A stretch of 64,000 nt of DNA from Coralloluteibacterium thermophilum (GTDB lineage: Bacteria > Pseudomonadota > Gammaproteobacteria > Xanthomonadales > Xanthomonadaceae). The DNA is taken from assembly GCF_042654365.1 (NCBI RefSeq), contig NZ_JBHSGG010000023.1:62001-126000 (forward strand). Reading direction: 5' to 3'. The position numbers and the translations under genes were made by a program. Of the stretch, positions 1 to 8,383 are shown in pieces (within the stretch, counting starts at the first letter, position 1; each line of letters begins with the position of its first letter). Below the pieces are notes generated by a model. It saw nothing but the letters and a program-made list of their open reading frames with translations, ran no database searches and had not been told where the DNA came from.

Positions 1-1
1 C

Positions 2-382
2 CGGGGTGCGCCGGCCTACGACGCGGCCGAGGCACGCCGCCGCATTCTCGATGCGATCCGCGCGGTGCCGCGCGGGCAGGTGGCCGCCTACGGCGAGATC
101 GCGGCGCGTGCCGGCCTGCCCGGGCGCGCGCGCCTGGTCGCGCGCATCCTCGCCCAGGGCGATGCGGCGGACCTCCCGTGGCACCGCATCCTGCGCGCCG
201 ACGGGCGCGTGGCCTTCCCCGCCGGGAGCGCCCACTACCGCATGCAGTGCGAGCGCCTGCGCGCGGAGGGCGTCCAGGTGGAGGAGGGCCGCGTGCGCCG
301 TCCACGCGCATCGGCCGCCGAACGCCTCGACGCGGCGCTGTGGGCACCGCCGCCCGGTCGCGGCGGGCGGCGTCCGTCGTGA
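2..382 (+). CDS. alkyltransferase-like (ATL) DNA repair protein, 5'-truncated
   Basis: The frame is already open at the left edge, so the true start lies outside the window. The visible part is the DNA-binding fold of O6-alkylguanine alkyltransferases: a helix-turn-helix with VPRGQVAAYGEIAARAG followed by the active-site loop. The loop reads PWHRI where a true methyltransferase has PCHR, so the alkyl-accepting Cys is Trp. That is the signature of ATL proteins, which bind O6-alkylguanine without transferring the alkyl group and feed lesions into nucleotide excision repair (family knowledge). The length after the HTH fits the roughly 100-residue ATL family. The Ala/Arg-rich C-terminal tail is not conserved family sequence as far as I can tell. 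Confidence 0.85.
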   Translation, partial: RGAPAYDAAEARRRILDAIRAVPRGQVAAYGEIAARAGLPGRARLVARILAQGDAADLPWHRILRADGRVAFPAGSAHYRMQCERLRAEGVQVEEGRVRRPRASAAERLDAALWAPPPGRGGRRPS

Positions 383-406
383 CGGCGGTTTCCACGCCGG
401 CACGGC

Positions 407-412
407 TATGAT
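407..412 (+). promoter_or_regulatory. putative -10 element (TATGAT) for the rhomboid gene
   Basis: TATGAT matches the sigma-70 -10 consensus at four of six positions, in the 66-base gap before the rhomboid start at 449. No convincing -35 is visible. The local drop in GC content is the main support. Confidence 0.3.
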
Positions 413-448
413 GCGCGGGTCTTCGTCTTCAGGTCAGCGGCGCGCTGC

Positions 449-1078
449 ATGCTAAAGAACATTCCCCCGGTCACGCAGGCGCTCCTCGCCGCCAACATCG
501 CCGTCTTCCTGCTGCAGCTCGTCGCCGGCCCGTCGCTCAATCCGTTCATGCTGTGGCCGCTCGTTGCGGAATACGGCTACGGCTCGCAGTTCCTGCCGTG
601 GCAGGTGGTGACCTACGGCTTCATGCACGGCGACTTCGGGCACCTGTTCTTCAACATGCTGGCGCTCTTCATGTTCGGCGCGCCGCTGGAGTACACCTGG
701 GGCACGCGGCGGTTCGCCACGTTCTACTTCACCTGCGTGGTCGGCGCGGCCATCACGCATCTCGTCCTGACCTCGTTCTTCGGCCTGCCGCCGCTGCCGA
801 CGGTGGGCGCCTCGGGCGGCGTCTACGGTCTGCTGCTGGCCTACGGCATGCTGTTCCCGACCCAGCGCGTGATGCTCCTGTTCCCGCCGATCCCGATGCA
901 GGCGCGCACCCTGGTGATCGTGTTCGGCGCGCTCGCCTTGCTGATGGGCGTCACCGGCACCGGCGGCAACATCGCCCACTTCGCCCACCTGGGCGGCATG
1001 CTGTTCGGCTGGCTGCTGATCCGCTACTGGCGCGGCCAGCCGCCGTTCAAGCCGCGCCGGCCGCGCGGGTTCGGATAA
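449..1078 (+). CDS. rhomboid family intramembrane serine protease
   Basis: A 209-residue polytopic membrane protein with about six hydrophobic segments, the usual size of a minimal bacterial rhomboid. The catalytic serine lies in GASGGVYG (Ser122), with its partner histidine in HFAHLGG (His180). The N-terminal NPFMLWPL and the HGDFGHLFFNMLALFMFG loop are typical rhomboid landmarks; the latter carries the conserved H and N residues in the second transmembrane region. Rhomboids cleave single-pass membrane proteins inside the inner membrane; no substrate can be inferred here. The ATG at 449 starts directly before the first membrane segment. It is followed 33 bases later by a Sel1-repeat gene on the same strand, so the two may be co-transcribed. 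Confidence 0.92.
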   Translation: MLKNIPPVTQALLAANIAVFLLQLVAGPSLNPFMLWPLVAEYGYGSQFLPWQVVTYGFMHGDFGHLFFNMLALFMFGAPLEYTWGTRRFATFYFTCVVGAAITHLVLTSFFGLPPLPTVGASGGVYGLLLAYGMLFPTQRVMLLFPPIPMQARTLVIVFGALALLMGVTGTGGNIAHFAHLGGMLFGWLLIRYWRGQPPFKPRRPRGFG

Positions 1079-1111
1079 CATCGGCGGATTCGCACTCCGG
1101 GGGGAGCAGGG

Positions 1112-2011
1112 ATGCAGGTCGTGAAGGGGATGTTCGGCGCCTGTCTGATGGCGCTGCTGCTGGCGGGCGCAGCCTTCGCCAGCGTGGAGGAATTCGACGA
1201 CGACGACGGTGGCTTCCGGCTGTTCGTCCTGTTCGACCCCGGTGCCGACCCTGCGGCGCGGCAACGCGAGCTTGCGCGGGCCGAGGAGGCCGCCGTGTCC
1301 GGCAATGCCCGGGCACAGTACGCCCTCGGAACGCTCTACCGCCTGGGCATGCGCCATCCGGCGCGGCTCGTCGAGCGCGATGACGAGCAGGCCGAGCGCT
1401 ACCTGAGCAACGCCGCGGTACGCGGCCACACCGGCGCGATGGCGGGCATGGCGGAGCTCAAGCTGCGCAGGCGCGAGTACCTCGACGCCATGGTCTGGGC
1501 CCAGGCCTACGTCCGCTACGAGGCATACGAGAGCGAACTGCGGGGGCAGGAGCGGGGAACACAGGCGGCGGCTGCCAGCATGATCCAGCGCGCCCAGGCG
1601 GGCGCGGGGCGCGACAAGGACGAGGTTCTGGCGTACGTCCTGGCCTTCCTGCAGAACCACGATGGACGCATCCGCGCGGCCATCGATGCGGAGCATGCGC
1701 GGGTGTCCGACCTGCAGTACACCTCCTCGCGGACACGCCCGTTGTTCCTGACGAATACGCCGTTGCGCGCTTCCCACCGTCGCATGAGCCAGCCGGGAAT
1801 GGCCTACTACCTGGTCGAGGTCGGCCGCGACGGGCACATCGCGCGGCTCCTGGTCGTCGACAGCCTGCCGGACGAGCGCTACGCGCGGCAGCTCGAGGCC
1901 GTGGCCCGCGGCATGCGCTTCAACGCCGACCCGGACGCCGGCGAGGTACGGCGAGCGATCATGCCGCTGTCCTTCGACGACGGCAGCGTCTCCATCTCAC
2001 GGGGACGTTAG
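1112..2011 (+). CDS. exported Sel1-repeat protein with TonB-C-like tail (copy 1)
   Basis: A 299-residue protein with an N-terminal signal peptide (hydrophobic residues about 8-24, AFA-S cleavage site), so probably periplasmic. The middle has Sel1-like repeats: NARAQYALGTLYRLGM, then a block with YLSNAAVRGHTGAMAGMAEL. The last 65 residues (YYLVEVGRDGHIARLLVVDS through RGMRFNADPD to IMPLSF) match the general pattern of TonB C-terminal domains: a beta strand, DG turn, VVDS and a RF-x-P strand. That is my reading of a fold pattern, not an established match. An acidic stretch follows the signal peptide. The next gene downstream is a diverged tandem paralogue. Function unknown; Sel1 proteins usually mediate protein-protein contacts. 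Confidence 0.75.
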   Translation: MQVVKGMFGACLMALLLAGAAFASVEEFDDDDGGFRLFVLFDPGADPAARQRELARAEEAAVSGNARAQYALGTLYRLGMRHPARLVERDDEQAERYLSNAAVRGHTGAMAGMAELKLRRREYLDAMVWAQAYVRYEAYESELRGQERGTQAAAASMIQRAQAGAGRDKDEVLAYVLAFLQNHDGRIRAAIDAEHARVSDLQYTSSRTRPLFLTNTPLRASHRRMSQPGMAYYLVEVGRDGHIARLLVVDSLPDERYARQLEAVARGMRFNADPDAGEVRRAIMPLSFDDGSVSISRGR

Positions 2012-2030
2012 GAGGCCGGGGAGGCGTCCT

Positions 2031-2084
2031 GCGCGCGGGCGCTCAGCGCCCGCGCAGGGCGGTCAGGAAGTCGGTGCTGACCAC
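2031..2084. repeat. copy of the rapA 3' end (54 nt) containing a hairpin
   Basis: These 54 bases match the 3' end of rapA at 3139-3192 at 52 of 54 positions. The copy sits 20 bases after the stop of the first Sel1 gene and has no rapA gene attached. It contains an 11-bp inverted repeat (2033-2043 with 2045-2055, arms GCGCGGGCGCT / AGCGCCCGCGC) that could terminate transcription of the Sel1 gene. Confidence 0.8.
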
Positions 2085-2123
2085 TGAGTGCGGGCGGCGG
2101 CCACGGTGGACGATCCGCAACAT

Positions 2124-2187
2124 GTCTGTTCGAGCGCATGAGATGCCCGGCAGATCCATTCAGAACAGACGCGGGATGGCATCCCGC
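2124..2187. repeat. inverted repeats upstream of second Sel1 gene
   Basis: Two inverted repeats lie just before the Sel1 copy-2 start: GTCTGTTC (2124-2131) with GAACAGAC (2163-2170), and GCGGGAT (2171-2177) with ATCCCGC (2181-2187). They could form leader structures or an operator. Nothing else recognisable is present in the 200-base gap. Confidence 0.35.
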
Positions 2188-2211
2188 ACATCGTCGATAG
2201 GGAGTTGTGAA

Positions 2212-3096
2212 ATGAGTCCATCCGGATGGGTGTTCGCGGCGTGCATCGCCATGTTGTCCATCGCGTTGCCTGCGGGCGCCCTGGAGTCTGAGGTCGAAGA
2301 CGATGCGCCGCAGCTCTGGGTGCTGCTGGACCCGTCGCTGGACGGCCCGACCCGGACGGCGGAGCTGGCACGTTTCATGGAAAAGGCTGTCGAGGGCGTG
2401 ACGCACGCGCAGTACGTGGTGGGGACCCTCTACCGCCTGGGCATGCGGCATCCGGCGCGGCTCGTCGAGCGCGACGATGCGGAAGCTGCCCGCTACCTGA
2501 GCAATGCCGCCGTGGCAGGACACCTCGGGGCGATGGCAGGAATGGCGGAGCTCAAACTGCGTTCCCGAGAGTATCTGGAAGCACTGCTCTGGGCGCATGC
2601 CTACGCCCACTACGAGACGCTGCGCGCCGAACTGCGCGGCGAGGATCCGGGCAGCCAGGCCATGGCCGCGAGCATGATCCAGCGCGCCCAGAGCGGCGTC
2701 GACGCGGACGAGTTCGAGCGCTACTTCCATGTCTTCCTCTCGACGCACGACGGGCGCATCCGCCAGGCTCTGGAGAGGGAGAGCGACGAGGAGGAGCCCG
2801 ACGGAGGCCTCGAATACGTCTCCGCCCGCTCCCGGAGTGTGTTCGTCAACGAGTTGGTTCCGCCCCGGCAGCAGATGTACCTGCCGGGGGCGGCCCTGTT
2901 CCTGCTGGAAGTGGGGCCCGATGGGCGGGTTACCCGGCACCTGGCGGTGGACAGCCTTCCTGATGAGAACTATGCGGCACGGCTGGCGCAGCTCGTGCGG
3001 TCGACGCGCTTCAATCCGGATCCCGGTACCGAGCGGCGCACTGCGCTCATGCCGTTCTCCTACGACGACCGCACGATCCGGATAAGACGCGACTGA
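2212..3096 (+). CDS. exported Sel1-repeat protein with TonB-C-like tail (copy 2)
   Basis: A 294-residue paralogue of the preceding gene, roughly half identical along its length. It has a signal peptide (residues 1-23, ending PAGA-L), an acidic linker, Sel1-like repeats (THAQYVVGTLYRLGMRHPAR; YLSNAAVAGHLGAMAGMAEL) and the same C-terminal domain (LFLLEVGPDGRVTRHLAVDS, then STRFNPDPG and LMPFSYDD). The ATG at 2212 is chosen because GGAG lies 8-11 bases upstream and the signal peptide begins there; the frame is open for 138 bases further upstream but that extension reads like non-coding sequence. A run of Glu/Asp (DEEEPDGG) separates repeats and tail. It converges with rapA. Confidence 0.75.
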   Translation: MSPSGWVFAACIAMLSIALPAGALESEVEDDAPQLWVLLDPSLDGPTRTAELARFMEKAVEGVTHAQYVVGTLYRLGMRHPARLVERDDAEAARYLSNAAVAGHLGAMAGMAELKLRSREYLEALLWAHAYAHYETLRAELRGEDPGSQAMAASMIQRAQSGVDADEFERYFHVFLSTHDGRIRQALERESDEEEPDGGLEYVSARSRSVFVNELVPPRQQMYLPGAALFLLEVGPDGRVTRHLAVDSLPDENYAARLAQLVRSTRFNPDPGTERRTALMPFSYDDRTIRIRRD

Positions 3097-3138
3097 CGAA
3101 GGCGCACCATCAGCCTTCTCCCGTCGATTCCGTTCGCA

Positions 3139-3163
3139 GCGCGCGGGCGTTCAGCGCCCGCGC
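3139..3163. terminator. hairpin at the rapA stop codon, between convergent genes
   Basis: GCGCGGGCG (3141-3149) pairs with CGCCCGCGC (3155-3163), with the rapA stop codon in the loop. It lies 45 bases past the end of the convergent Sel1 gene and could serve both. There is no U-run, so it is only a possible terminator. The same hairpin is duplicated at 2033-2055. Confidence 0.4.
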
Positions 3164-5982
3164 AGGGCGGTCAGGAAGTCGGTGCTCACCACCAGGCGGA
3201 GCGCGTCCAGGCGCGGGCGGGCGGTGGGCAGGGCGGCCAGGAGGTCGTCGCGCTCCCGTTCCAGCGCCTGCACTTCCTCGGGCCGGACCGCGGGATTGAC
3301 GCGGGCCAGCGCCTGCAGGCGCTCGATCTCCGCGTCGAGACGCGCGCCGGCGTCGGCGGCGGCGGTCTCGATGCGCCGGCTCGCCTGTGCCTGGACCGCC
3401 TGCGCGACCACCTCGAGCATCTTCGGGACGAGCGTGCCGAGCGCCTTGCGGTAGGGCGCGAGATCCACCTCGCGGTCGGCGGCGCGCAGGCGCGCGGCGT
3501 CGGAGGGAGCGAAGTCGGGGCGCGCCTGCAGGCGGGTATCCACCGCGGCCCGCAGCGGCACCGGCGGCAGGAAACGCTCGACCGCCAGCGCGCGCGGCGC
3601 CACGCATTCGAGCACGTAGACGGCGTCCAGCACCGCGGTGCGCGGCGGCAGTGCGGCATCGACGAGGAAGGCGGCGTTGCCGAGGTCGCCGGAGAGCAGG
3701 AGGTCCTGGGCGGCCGCCACCAGCGGATGGTCGGCGCGCAGGAACAGTGCGTCGTCCCGGGCCAGCGCGGTCGCGCGCTCGAAGGTGGCCGTGCGCTTGC
3801 CGGCGGCGAGGTCGGGCAGGCCGTCGACCGTCACGTACTCCGGGTCGAGCAGCCAGAGGCCACCGCCCAGCGGCTCGTGCTGGACGCCGAACTGTTCGAG
3901 CAGGCGCAGCGGATAGTCGTCGTCGCGCGCGTCGGCGTCGTCGTGGGCCAGCGCGGCGAGCAGGTCGCCGGCGGCGGCCCCGCGCTGGCTGGCCAGTTCG
4001 AGCAGGCGGTCGCGCCCGCGCGCGATCGCCTCGGCCAGTTCCGCATGTGCGGCGCGCGTCTCCGCGATCAGGGCGTCGGCACCGGCGTCCGCGGTCTCGG
4101 AGAGGGCCAGTTCGACCAGGCGGTCGCCGAAGCGCTGGGCGAGAGCGCGGCCGTCGGCGAGCGGCGCGGCGAAGGCATCCAGCGCCTCGTCGTACCAGCG
4201 CTGCAGCAGGGCCTGCGGACTTCCCGCACAGGCGGCCGCGTGCAGGTGCACGTCGCCGCGCTGGCCGATGCGGTCGAGGCGTCCGATGCGCTGTTCGAGC
4301 ATGTCGGGGTCCAGCGGCAGGTCCCAGAACAGCAGGTGCTGCGCGAACTGGAAGTTGCGGCCCTCCGCGCCGACTTCGGACGCGACGAGGATCCGTGCGC
4401 CTTCCGGGTCGGCGAACCAGGCTGCGTTGCGGTCGCGCTGCAGGAGCGTCATGTCCTCGTGGAAGCGGGTCACCGCGAGGTCGGCGCGGCCGCGCAGGGC
4501 GTCCTCGATGGCCTGTACCTTGGCGCGCGAGCGGCAGACCACCAGCACCTTGGCCGGCGCCAGGGCGTCCAGGGTGGCCAGCAGCCAGTCCATGCGCGGG
4601 TCGCGGGCGTAGTCGTACCCGGGCTCCGGTGCGCGGCCGGCGTCGTGCTCGAACTCCGCGCGCAGGGCGGCGGCGCGTGCCGGCTCCGCGGGCGGAAGGC
4701 GTTCGAGGGCGGCGACCCGGCGGGGGAAGCCGCCGACGCTGGCCCGGCGGTTGCGGACCATCACCCGTCCGGTGCCGTGGCGGTCGATGAGCGCGTCGAC
4801 CAGGGCGGCGCGCGCGTCGGCGTCGGTGCGTGCCGCGGCGAGGCGTGCATCGACGTCCTCGTCGGGCAGCAGCCCGGCGAGCAGCGCGCGCTGCCCGGGA
4901 TCGGGCGTGCCGCCGTCCTGCAGGCGCTCCACCAGGCCGGACAGCGCGGTCCACTGCGCCTGCTCGGCGACGAAGGCGTCGAGGTCGGCGTAGCGCGCCG
5001 GATCCAGCAGGCGCAGGCGCGCGAAGTGGCCCGCCTGGCCGAGCTGTTCCGGTGTCGCGGTGAGCAGCAGCAGGCCCGGAGTCGCGGCGGCGAGCCGCTC
5101 GACCAGCGCGTAGCCGGGGCTGGCGCCTTCGGGGGACCATTCCAGGTGGTGCGCCTCGTCGACCAGGAGCAGGTCCCAGCCTGCCGCGACGGCGGCTTCG
5201 GCTCGGCGGGCGTCCTGCGCCAGCCAGTCCACGCTGGCGATGACGCACTGCGCGTCCTCGAAGGGATTGGCGGTGGGGTCGCCTTCCTCGATGGAGGCGC
5301 AGCGTTCGGCGTCGAACACCGACGCGGCGATGTTGAAGCGTCGCACCAGTTCGACGAACCACTGGTTCACGAGGCTCTCGGGCACCAGCACGAGGACGCG
5401 GCGGGCGCGCCCGCTGGCGAGCTGCTGGGCGACCACGAGGCTGGCCTCGATGGTCTTGCCCAGGCCGACCTCGTCGGCGAGCAGCAGGCGCGCGGGCCGG
5501 CGGGTCGCGGCGATCTCCGCGATGCGCAGCTGGTGCGGGATCAGGTCCACGCGCGCGCCGAGCACGCCGTGGCCCGGGTGCGACTGGGTGCGCGCGCGAC
5601 GCTCCAGGCTCTCCACGCGGAATTCGAAGCGGTCGTTGCGATCGACGTTGCCGGCGAGCATGCGGCGGTCGGCACGCGCGAGCGGCTGGTCGGCGTCGAG
5701 CGCGCCCTCGGGGACGTCGCGGCCGTCGATGCGGTAGACGATCAGCCCGTCGGTCAGGGTGCTGGCCTGCACGGTCCGCTCGACCCCGTCGATGCGGACG
5801 TGCTCGCCCGGGCGGAACTCGGCGCGCATCAGCGGCGCCCCGGCGAGGGCGTACTGTCGGATCTCGCCCGAGCCGGTGAAGACGATCTGTACGCTGCGGC
5901 CAGCGAGGCGCAGCACGGTGCCCAGCCCGAGCTCGGGCTCGGCCGCGCTGGACCAGCGCTGGCCGGGTACGAATGAAGTCAT
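3151..5982 (-). CDS. rapA: RNA polymerase-associated SNF2-family ATPase RapA (HepA)
   Basis: A 943-residue Swi2/Snf2 ATPase that in E. coli recycles stalled RNA polymerase. The N-terminus FVPGQRWSSAAEPELGLGTV matches the Tudor-like N-terminal domain of RapA. Walker A DEVGLGKT is near residues 170-177 and the DEAH box (LLVDEAHHLEW) at 275-278. The C-terminal helicase lobe has VASEVGAEGRNFQFA and the arginine-finger motif QRIGRLDRIGQ. The RapA-specific C-terminal region follows and ends STDFLTALRGR. Length is close to E. coli RapA (968). A TACAAT -10-like hexamer ends seven bases before the ATG, so the message may be leaderless. The gene is convergent with the Sel1 pair. Confidence 0.93.
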   Translation of the reverse strand: MTSFVPGQRWSSAAEPELGLGTVLRLAGRSVQIVFTGSGEIRQYALAGAPLMRAEFRPGEHVRIDGVERTVQASTLTDGLIVYRIDGRDVPEGALDADQPLARADRRMLAGNVDRNDRFEFRVESLERRARTQSHPGHGVLGARVDLIPHQLRIAEIAATRRPARLLLADEVGLGKTIEASLVVAQQLASGRARRVLVLVPESLVNQWFVELVRRFNIAASVFDAERCASIEEGDPTANPFEDAQCVIASVDWLAQDARRAEAAVAAGWDLLLVDEAHHLEWSPEGASPGYALVERLAAATPGLLLLTATPEQLGQAGHFARLRLLDPARYADLDAFVAEQAQWTALSGLVERLQDGGTPDPGQRALLAGLLPDEDVDARLAAARTDADARAALVDALIDRHGTGRVMVRNRRASVGGFPRRVAALERLPPAEPARAAALRAEFEHDAGRAPEPGYDYARDPRMDWLLATLDALAPAKVLVVCRSRAKVQAIEDALRGRADLAVTRFHEDMTLLQRDRNAAWFADPEGARILVASEVGAEGRNFQFAQHLLFWDLPLDPDMLEQRIGRLDRIGQRGDVHLHAAACAGSPQALLQRWYDEALDAFAAPLADGRALAQRFGDRLVELALSETADAGADALIAETRAAHAELAEAIARGRDRLLELASQRGAAAGDLLAALAHDDADARDDDYPLRLLEQFGVQHEPLGGGLWLLDPEYVTVDGLPDLAAGKRTATFERATALARDDALFLRADHPLVAAAQDLLLSGDLGNAAFLVDAALPPRTAVLDAVYVLECVAPRALAVERFLPPVPLRAAVDTRLQARPDFAPSDAARLRAADREVDLAPYRKALGTLVPKMLEVVAQAVQAQASRRIETAAADAGARLDAEIERLQALARVNPAVRPEEVQALERERDDLLAALPTARPRLDALRLVVSTDFLTALRGR

Positions 5983-5988
5983 CGCGCC

Positions 5989-5994
5989 ATTGTA
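5989..5994 (-). promoter_or_regulatory. putative -10 element (TACAAT) of rapA, leaderless spacing
   Basis: On the minus strand TACAAT ends at 5989 and the rapA ATG begins at 5982. A start site seven bases beyond the -10 would therefore be the A of the start codon. No strong -35 or Shine-Dalgarno sequence is visible. Confidence 0.4.
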
Positions 5995-6215
5995 GTGGGC
6001 GCCGCGGGCCGCGGCACGCCCGGCGCACGAGATAAAGAGCGGCGCCGGAACGTCGTCGGCGTCGCAGGCGCGGTGCCGTGGCCGTCGATGGCCTCACGCT
6101 CCGGAGAGCGGGCGGCCCGATGCCCTCCGGGACCGGAGTGCAGGTCGGGCCGCTTCGCGTCGGCGTCGAAGCGCCCCCGGACGCCCGGAGGGCGACCGGG
6201 GATGCCGCCGTCCCG

Positions 6216-8216
6216 CTAGCGCCAGACCTGCGCCGGATCGGCCACCACCATCGGCTGCCCGGCCTGGCACCCGAAGCTCTCGGCGAAGGCGGGCAGGTTG
6301 GCGAGCGGGCCGTTGACCCGGTACTGCGCCGGCGCCTGCACGCCGGTCGCCACGCGCAGGCGCAGCTCCTGCTCGCTGTAGTGCTGCGCCCAGACCTTGG
6401 CCCACGCCTCGAAGAAGCGCTGGGTGGCCTCGCGGCCGGCGTCCGGCACGGTGGTCTTCCAGGCGTCCAGCGCCAGTTCGAGACCGGCGAGGTCGGCCGC
6501 GTTCTCGAAGCGGGTCTGCGCGCCCCTGACGCGGATGCCGGGCGCGGGGCTGAACTGGTCGTACTGGTCGACCAGGGGCTTGATGCGCTGCTCGTAGGCG
6601 GTGCCGTCGGCCTCCGACCACCAGGTGCGCAGCGTGCCCGAGGCGTCCACGTGGCTGCCCGCGTTGTCGAAGGCGTGGCTCATCTGGTTGGCCATGAGCG
6701 CGCCGAGGGCGCCGTAGTTCGCGGCCGGGTCCGCGGCGAGGTCGAACACCGGCGGCTGCAGCATCGCCGCGGTCACGACGAGCTTGTTCTCGTCGAGGAT
6801 GTAGGACACGTCGGGCACCTGCGGCAGGGTCGGCCAGCGGCGTTCGACCTCGCCCTGGCGGCCGATCAGGGCCATCTCCTGGCGATGGCGCTCCGCCGCG
6901 ACCTTCAGCACGTTGCCGGCGAAGTCCGCGCGGTCGAGCTGCAGCGCCGCGAGGTCGTTGCGGCGTTCCGGCCGGGCGACCTCGATCTCCAGCTTCTCGA
7001 GCTTGGCCGCGGCCTCGGCCTTGGCTTCCTCGCCGAGCCACAGGCTGCCCTCGATGGCGCGCCCCATCGCCGCGCGCAACTGCTCGCCCATCGCCACGAC
7101 CGCCTGCTCCGTCTCGGCCGAGACGTGGCGGGCGGCGTACTCCTGGCCGAGCAGTTCGCCGACGGTCGGGTTGATCACGAAGTCCATCAGCAGGACCTCG
7201 CGCGGCGGGGCCTGCCTGATGCCGCGCAGCACGGTGCCGTAGAGCTCGAAGTAGGGGCCCAGCCAGGCCTGGCCCAGGTAGGGCGCGAAGGCGCTCAGCA
7301 CCTGGAAGCGCAGGTAGGCCTGCCACTGCTCCAGCGGCAGCGCCTGCAACAGGCGGTCGGCCTGGGCGAAGAACTCCGGCTGCATCACCACGATGCTGTC
7401 GGCCGACACGTTCTGGGTGCGCAGGAAGCCGCGCAGGTCGAGGCGCGGATAGGTGCGCGCGAGGTCCCTGACCGCGACCGGGTTGTAGGCGCTGCGCGGA
7501 TCGCGCAGCGCTTCGAGCCGGGCGGAGCCGCGCGCCAGCTGGATCTCGACCTCGAGGATGCGGGCGGACTGCTCCGACAGCTCGGCCTCCGGCGTGCCGG
7601 AGGCGCGGAGGATCTGCTCGACGTAGCTGCGGTAGCGCCCGAGCAGCGCCTGCGCGTCGGCGTCGGTGCGGGTGTAGTAGTCGGGGTCCGGCAGGCCGAG
7701 GCCGCCCTGGCTGGCGTAGCCGATGGTGCGGGAGAAGTCCTGCAGGTCGATGTCGGCCGAGAAGTTGAACAGCACCGGCACGCCCTGTGCGTGCAGGTCG
7801 GCGATCGCGGCACCCAGCTGGCCCGGCCTGCGCACGGCGGCGATGCGGTCGAGCAGGGGCTGGATCGCGGTCAGTCCGGCTGCCTCGATGGCGGCGGTGT
7901 CCAGGCCGCTCGCCCAGAAGTCGCCGAGGACGCGCTGCGCCGGCGTCTGCGGCGAGGTCGCCGCGGCCTGCAGCAGCTCGCGCTGCTGTTCGAGCGCCAG
8001 CGCGTTGATCTGGTCGAGCTGGCCGAACGAGGTCGCGCCGTAGGGCAGCGGGTTGGCATCGAGCCAGGGCTTGTTGACGTGGGTGTAGAAGTCCGAGCAG
8101 TACGCCGGCACCGCGGGGGCCGCCGGCTGGGCGGGGCGTCGCTGGGCGTTGCTGTCGGTGGCGGTGGCGAAGAGTCCGAGGGCGAGAGCGAGGGCGAGCG
8201 GGCGGGGCGCGTGCAT
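6216..8216 (-). CDS. M13 family peptidase-like protein, predicted catalytically inactive
   Basis: A 666-residue secreted protein with a signal peptide (residues 1-24, ending SNA-Q) and the neprilysin/PepO (M13) fold throughout: an N-terminal CSDFYTHVNKPWLDANPLP block and a C-terminal LPAFAESFGCQAGQPM block, both typical. The zinc site is broken. Where active members have HExxH, this protein has NQMSH (residues 510-514), so the first zinc ligand and the catalytic Glu are gone. The third ligand region ENAADLAG (Glu571) is kept. The C-terminal histidine of the usual PHAP motif is also lost (VQAPAQYR). The reading frame is intact, so this looks like a maintained pseudoenzyme rather than a decayed gene. 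It lies downstream of an active-looking paralogue on the same strand but is separated from it by a terminator. Confidence 0.88.
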   Translation of the reverse strand: MHAPRPLALALALGLFATATDSNAQRRPAQPAAPAVPAYCSDFYTHVNKPWLDANPLPYGATSFGQLDQINALALEQQRELLQAAATSPQTPAQRVLGDFWASGLDTAAIEAAGLTAIQPLLDRIAAVRRPGQLGAAIADLHAQGVPVLFNFSADIDLQDFSRTIGYASQGGLGLPDPDYYTRTDADAQALLGRYRSYVEQILRASGTPEAELSEQSARILEVEIQLARGSARLEALRDPRSAYNPVAVRDLARTYPRLDLRGFLRTQNVSADSIVVMQPEFFAQADRLLQALPLEQWQAYLRFQVLSAFAPYLGQAWLGPYFELYGTVLRGIRQAPPREVLLMDFVINPTVGELLGQEYAARHVSAETEQAVVAMGEQLRAAMGRAIEGSLWLGEEAKAEAAAKLEKLEIEVARPERRNDLAALQLDRADFAGNVLKVAAERHRQEMALIGRQGEVERRWPTLPQVPDVSYILDENKLVVTAAMLQPPVFDLAADPAANYGALGALMANQMSHAFDNAGSHVDASGTLRTWWSEADGTAYEQRIKPLVDQYDQFSPAPGIRVRGAQTRFENAADLAGLELALDAWKTTVPDAGREATQRFFEAWAKVWAQHYSEQELRLRVATGVQAPAQYRVNGPLANLPAFAESFGCQAGQPMVVADPAQVWR

Positions 8217-8317
8217 GCGTGTGAAAGGTCCTGGAGGGAGCGCGCGCAGTGTAGAGCGTGTCGCGCCCTTTGGGATGGGGCAGGGTCGCCTGTGCCGCGC
8301 CGTCGCCTCCCCGCAAC

Positions 8318-8349
8318 GAAGAAGGCCCGGCATACGCCGGGCCTTCTTC
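8318..8349 (-). terminator. intrinsic terminator after the active M13 peptidase
   Basis: A perfect 14-bp stem (8318-8331 with 8336-8349, arm GAAGAAGGCCCGGC) with a 4-base loop lies 35 bases past the stop of the upstream peptidase. The stem itself ends in a T-rich arm on the minus strand (CCTTCTTC). It separates the two M13 genes into different transcription units. Confidence 0.75.
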
Positions 8350-8383
8350 CGCGCCCGCCGTCGCCGGCGGGCACGGCGGCGGA

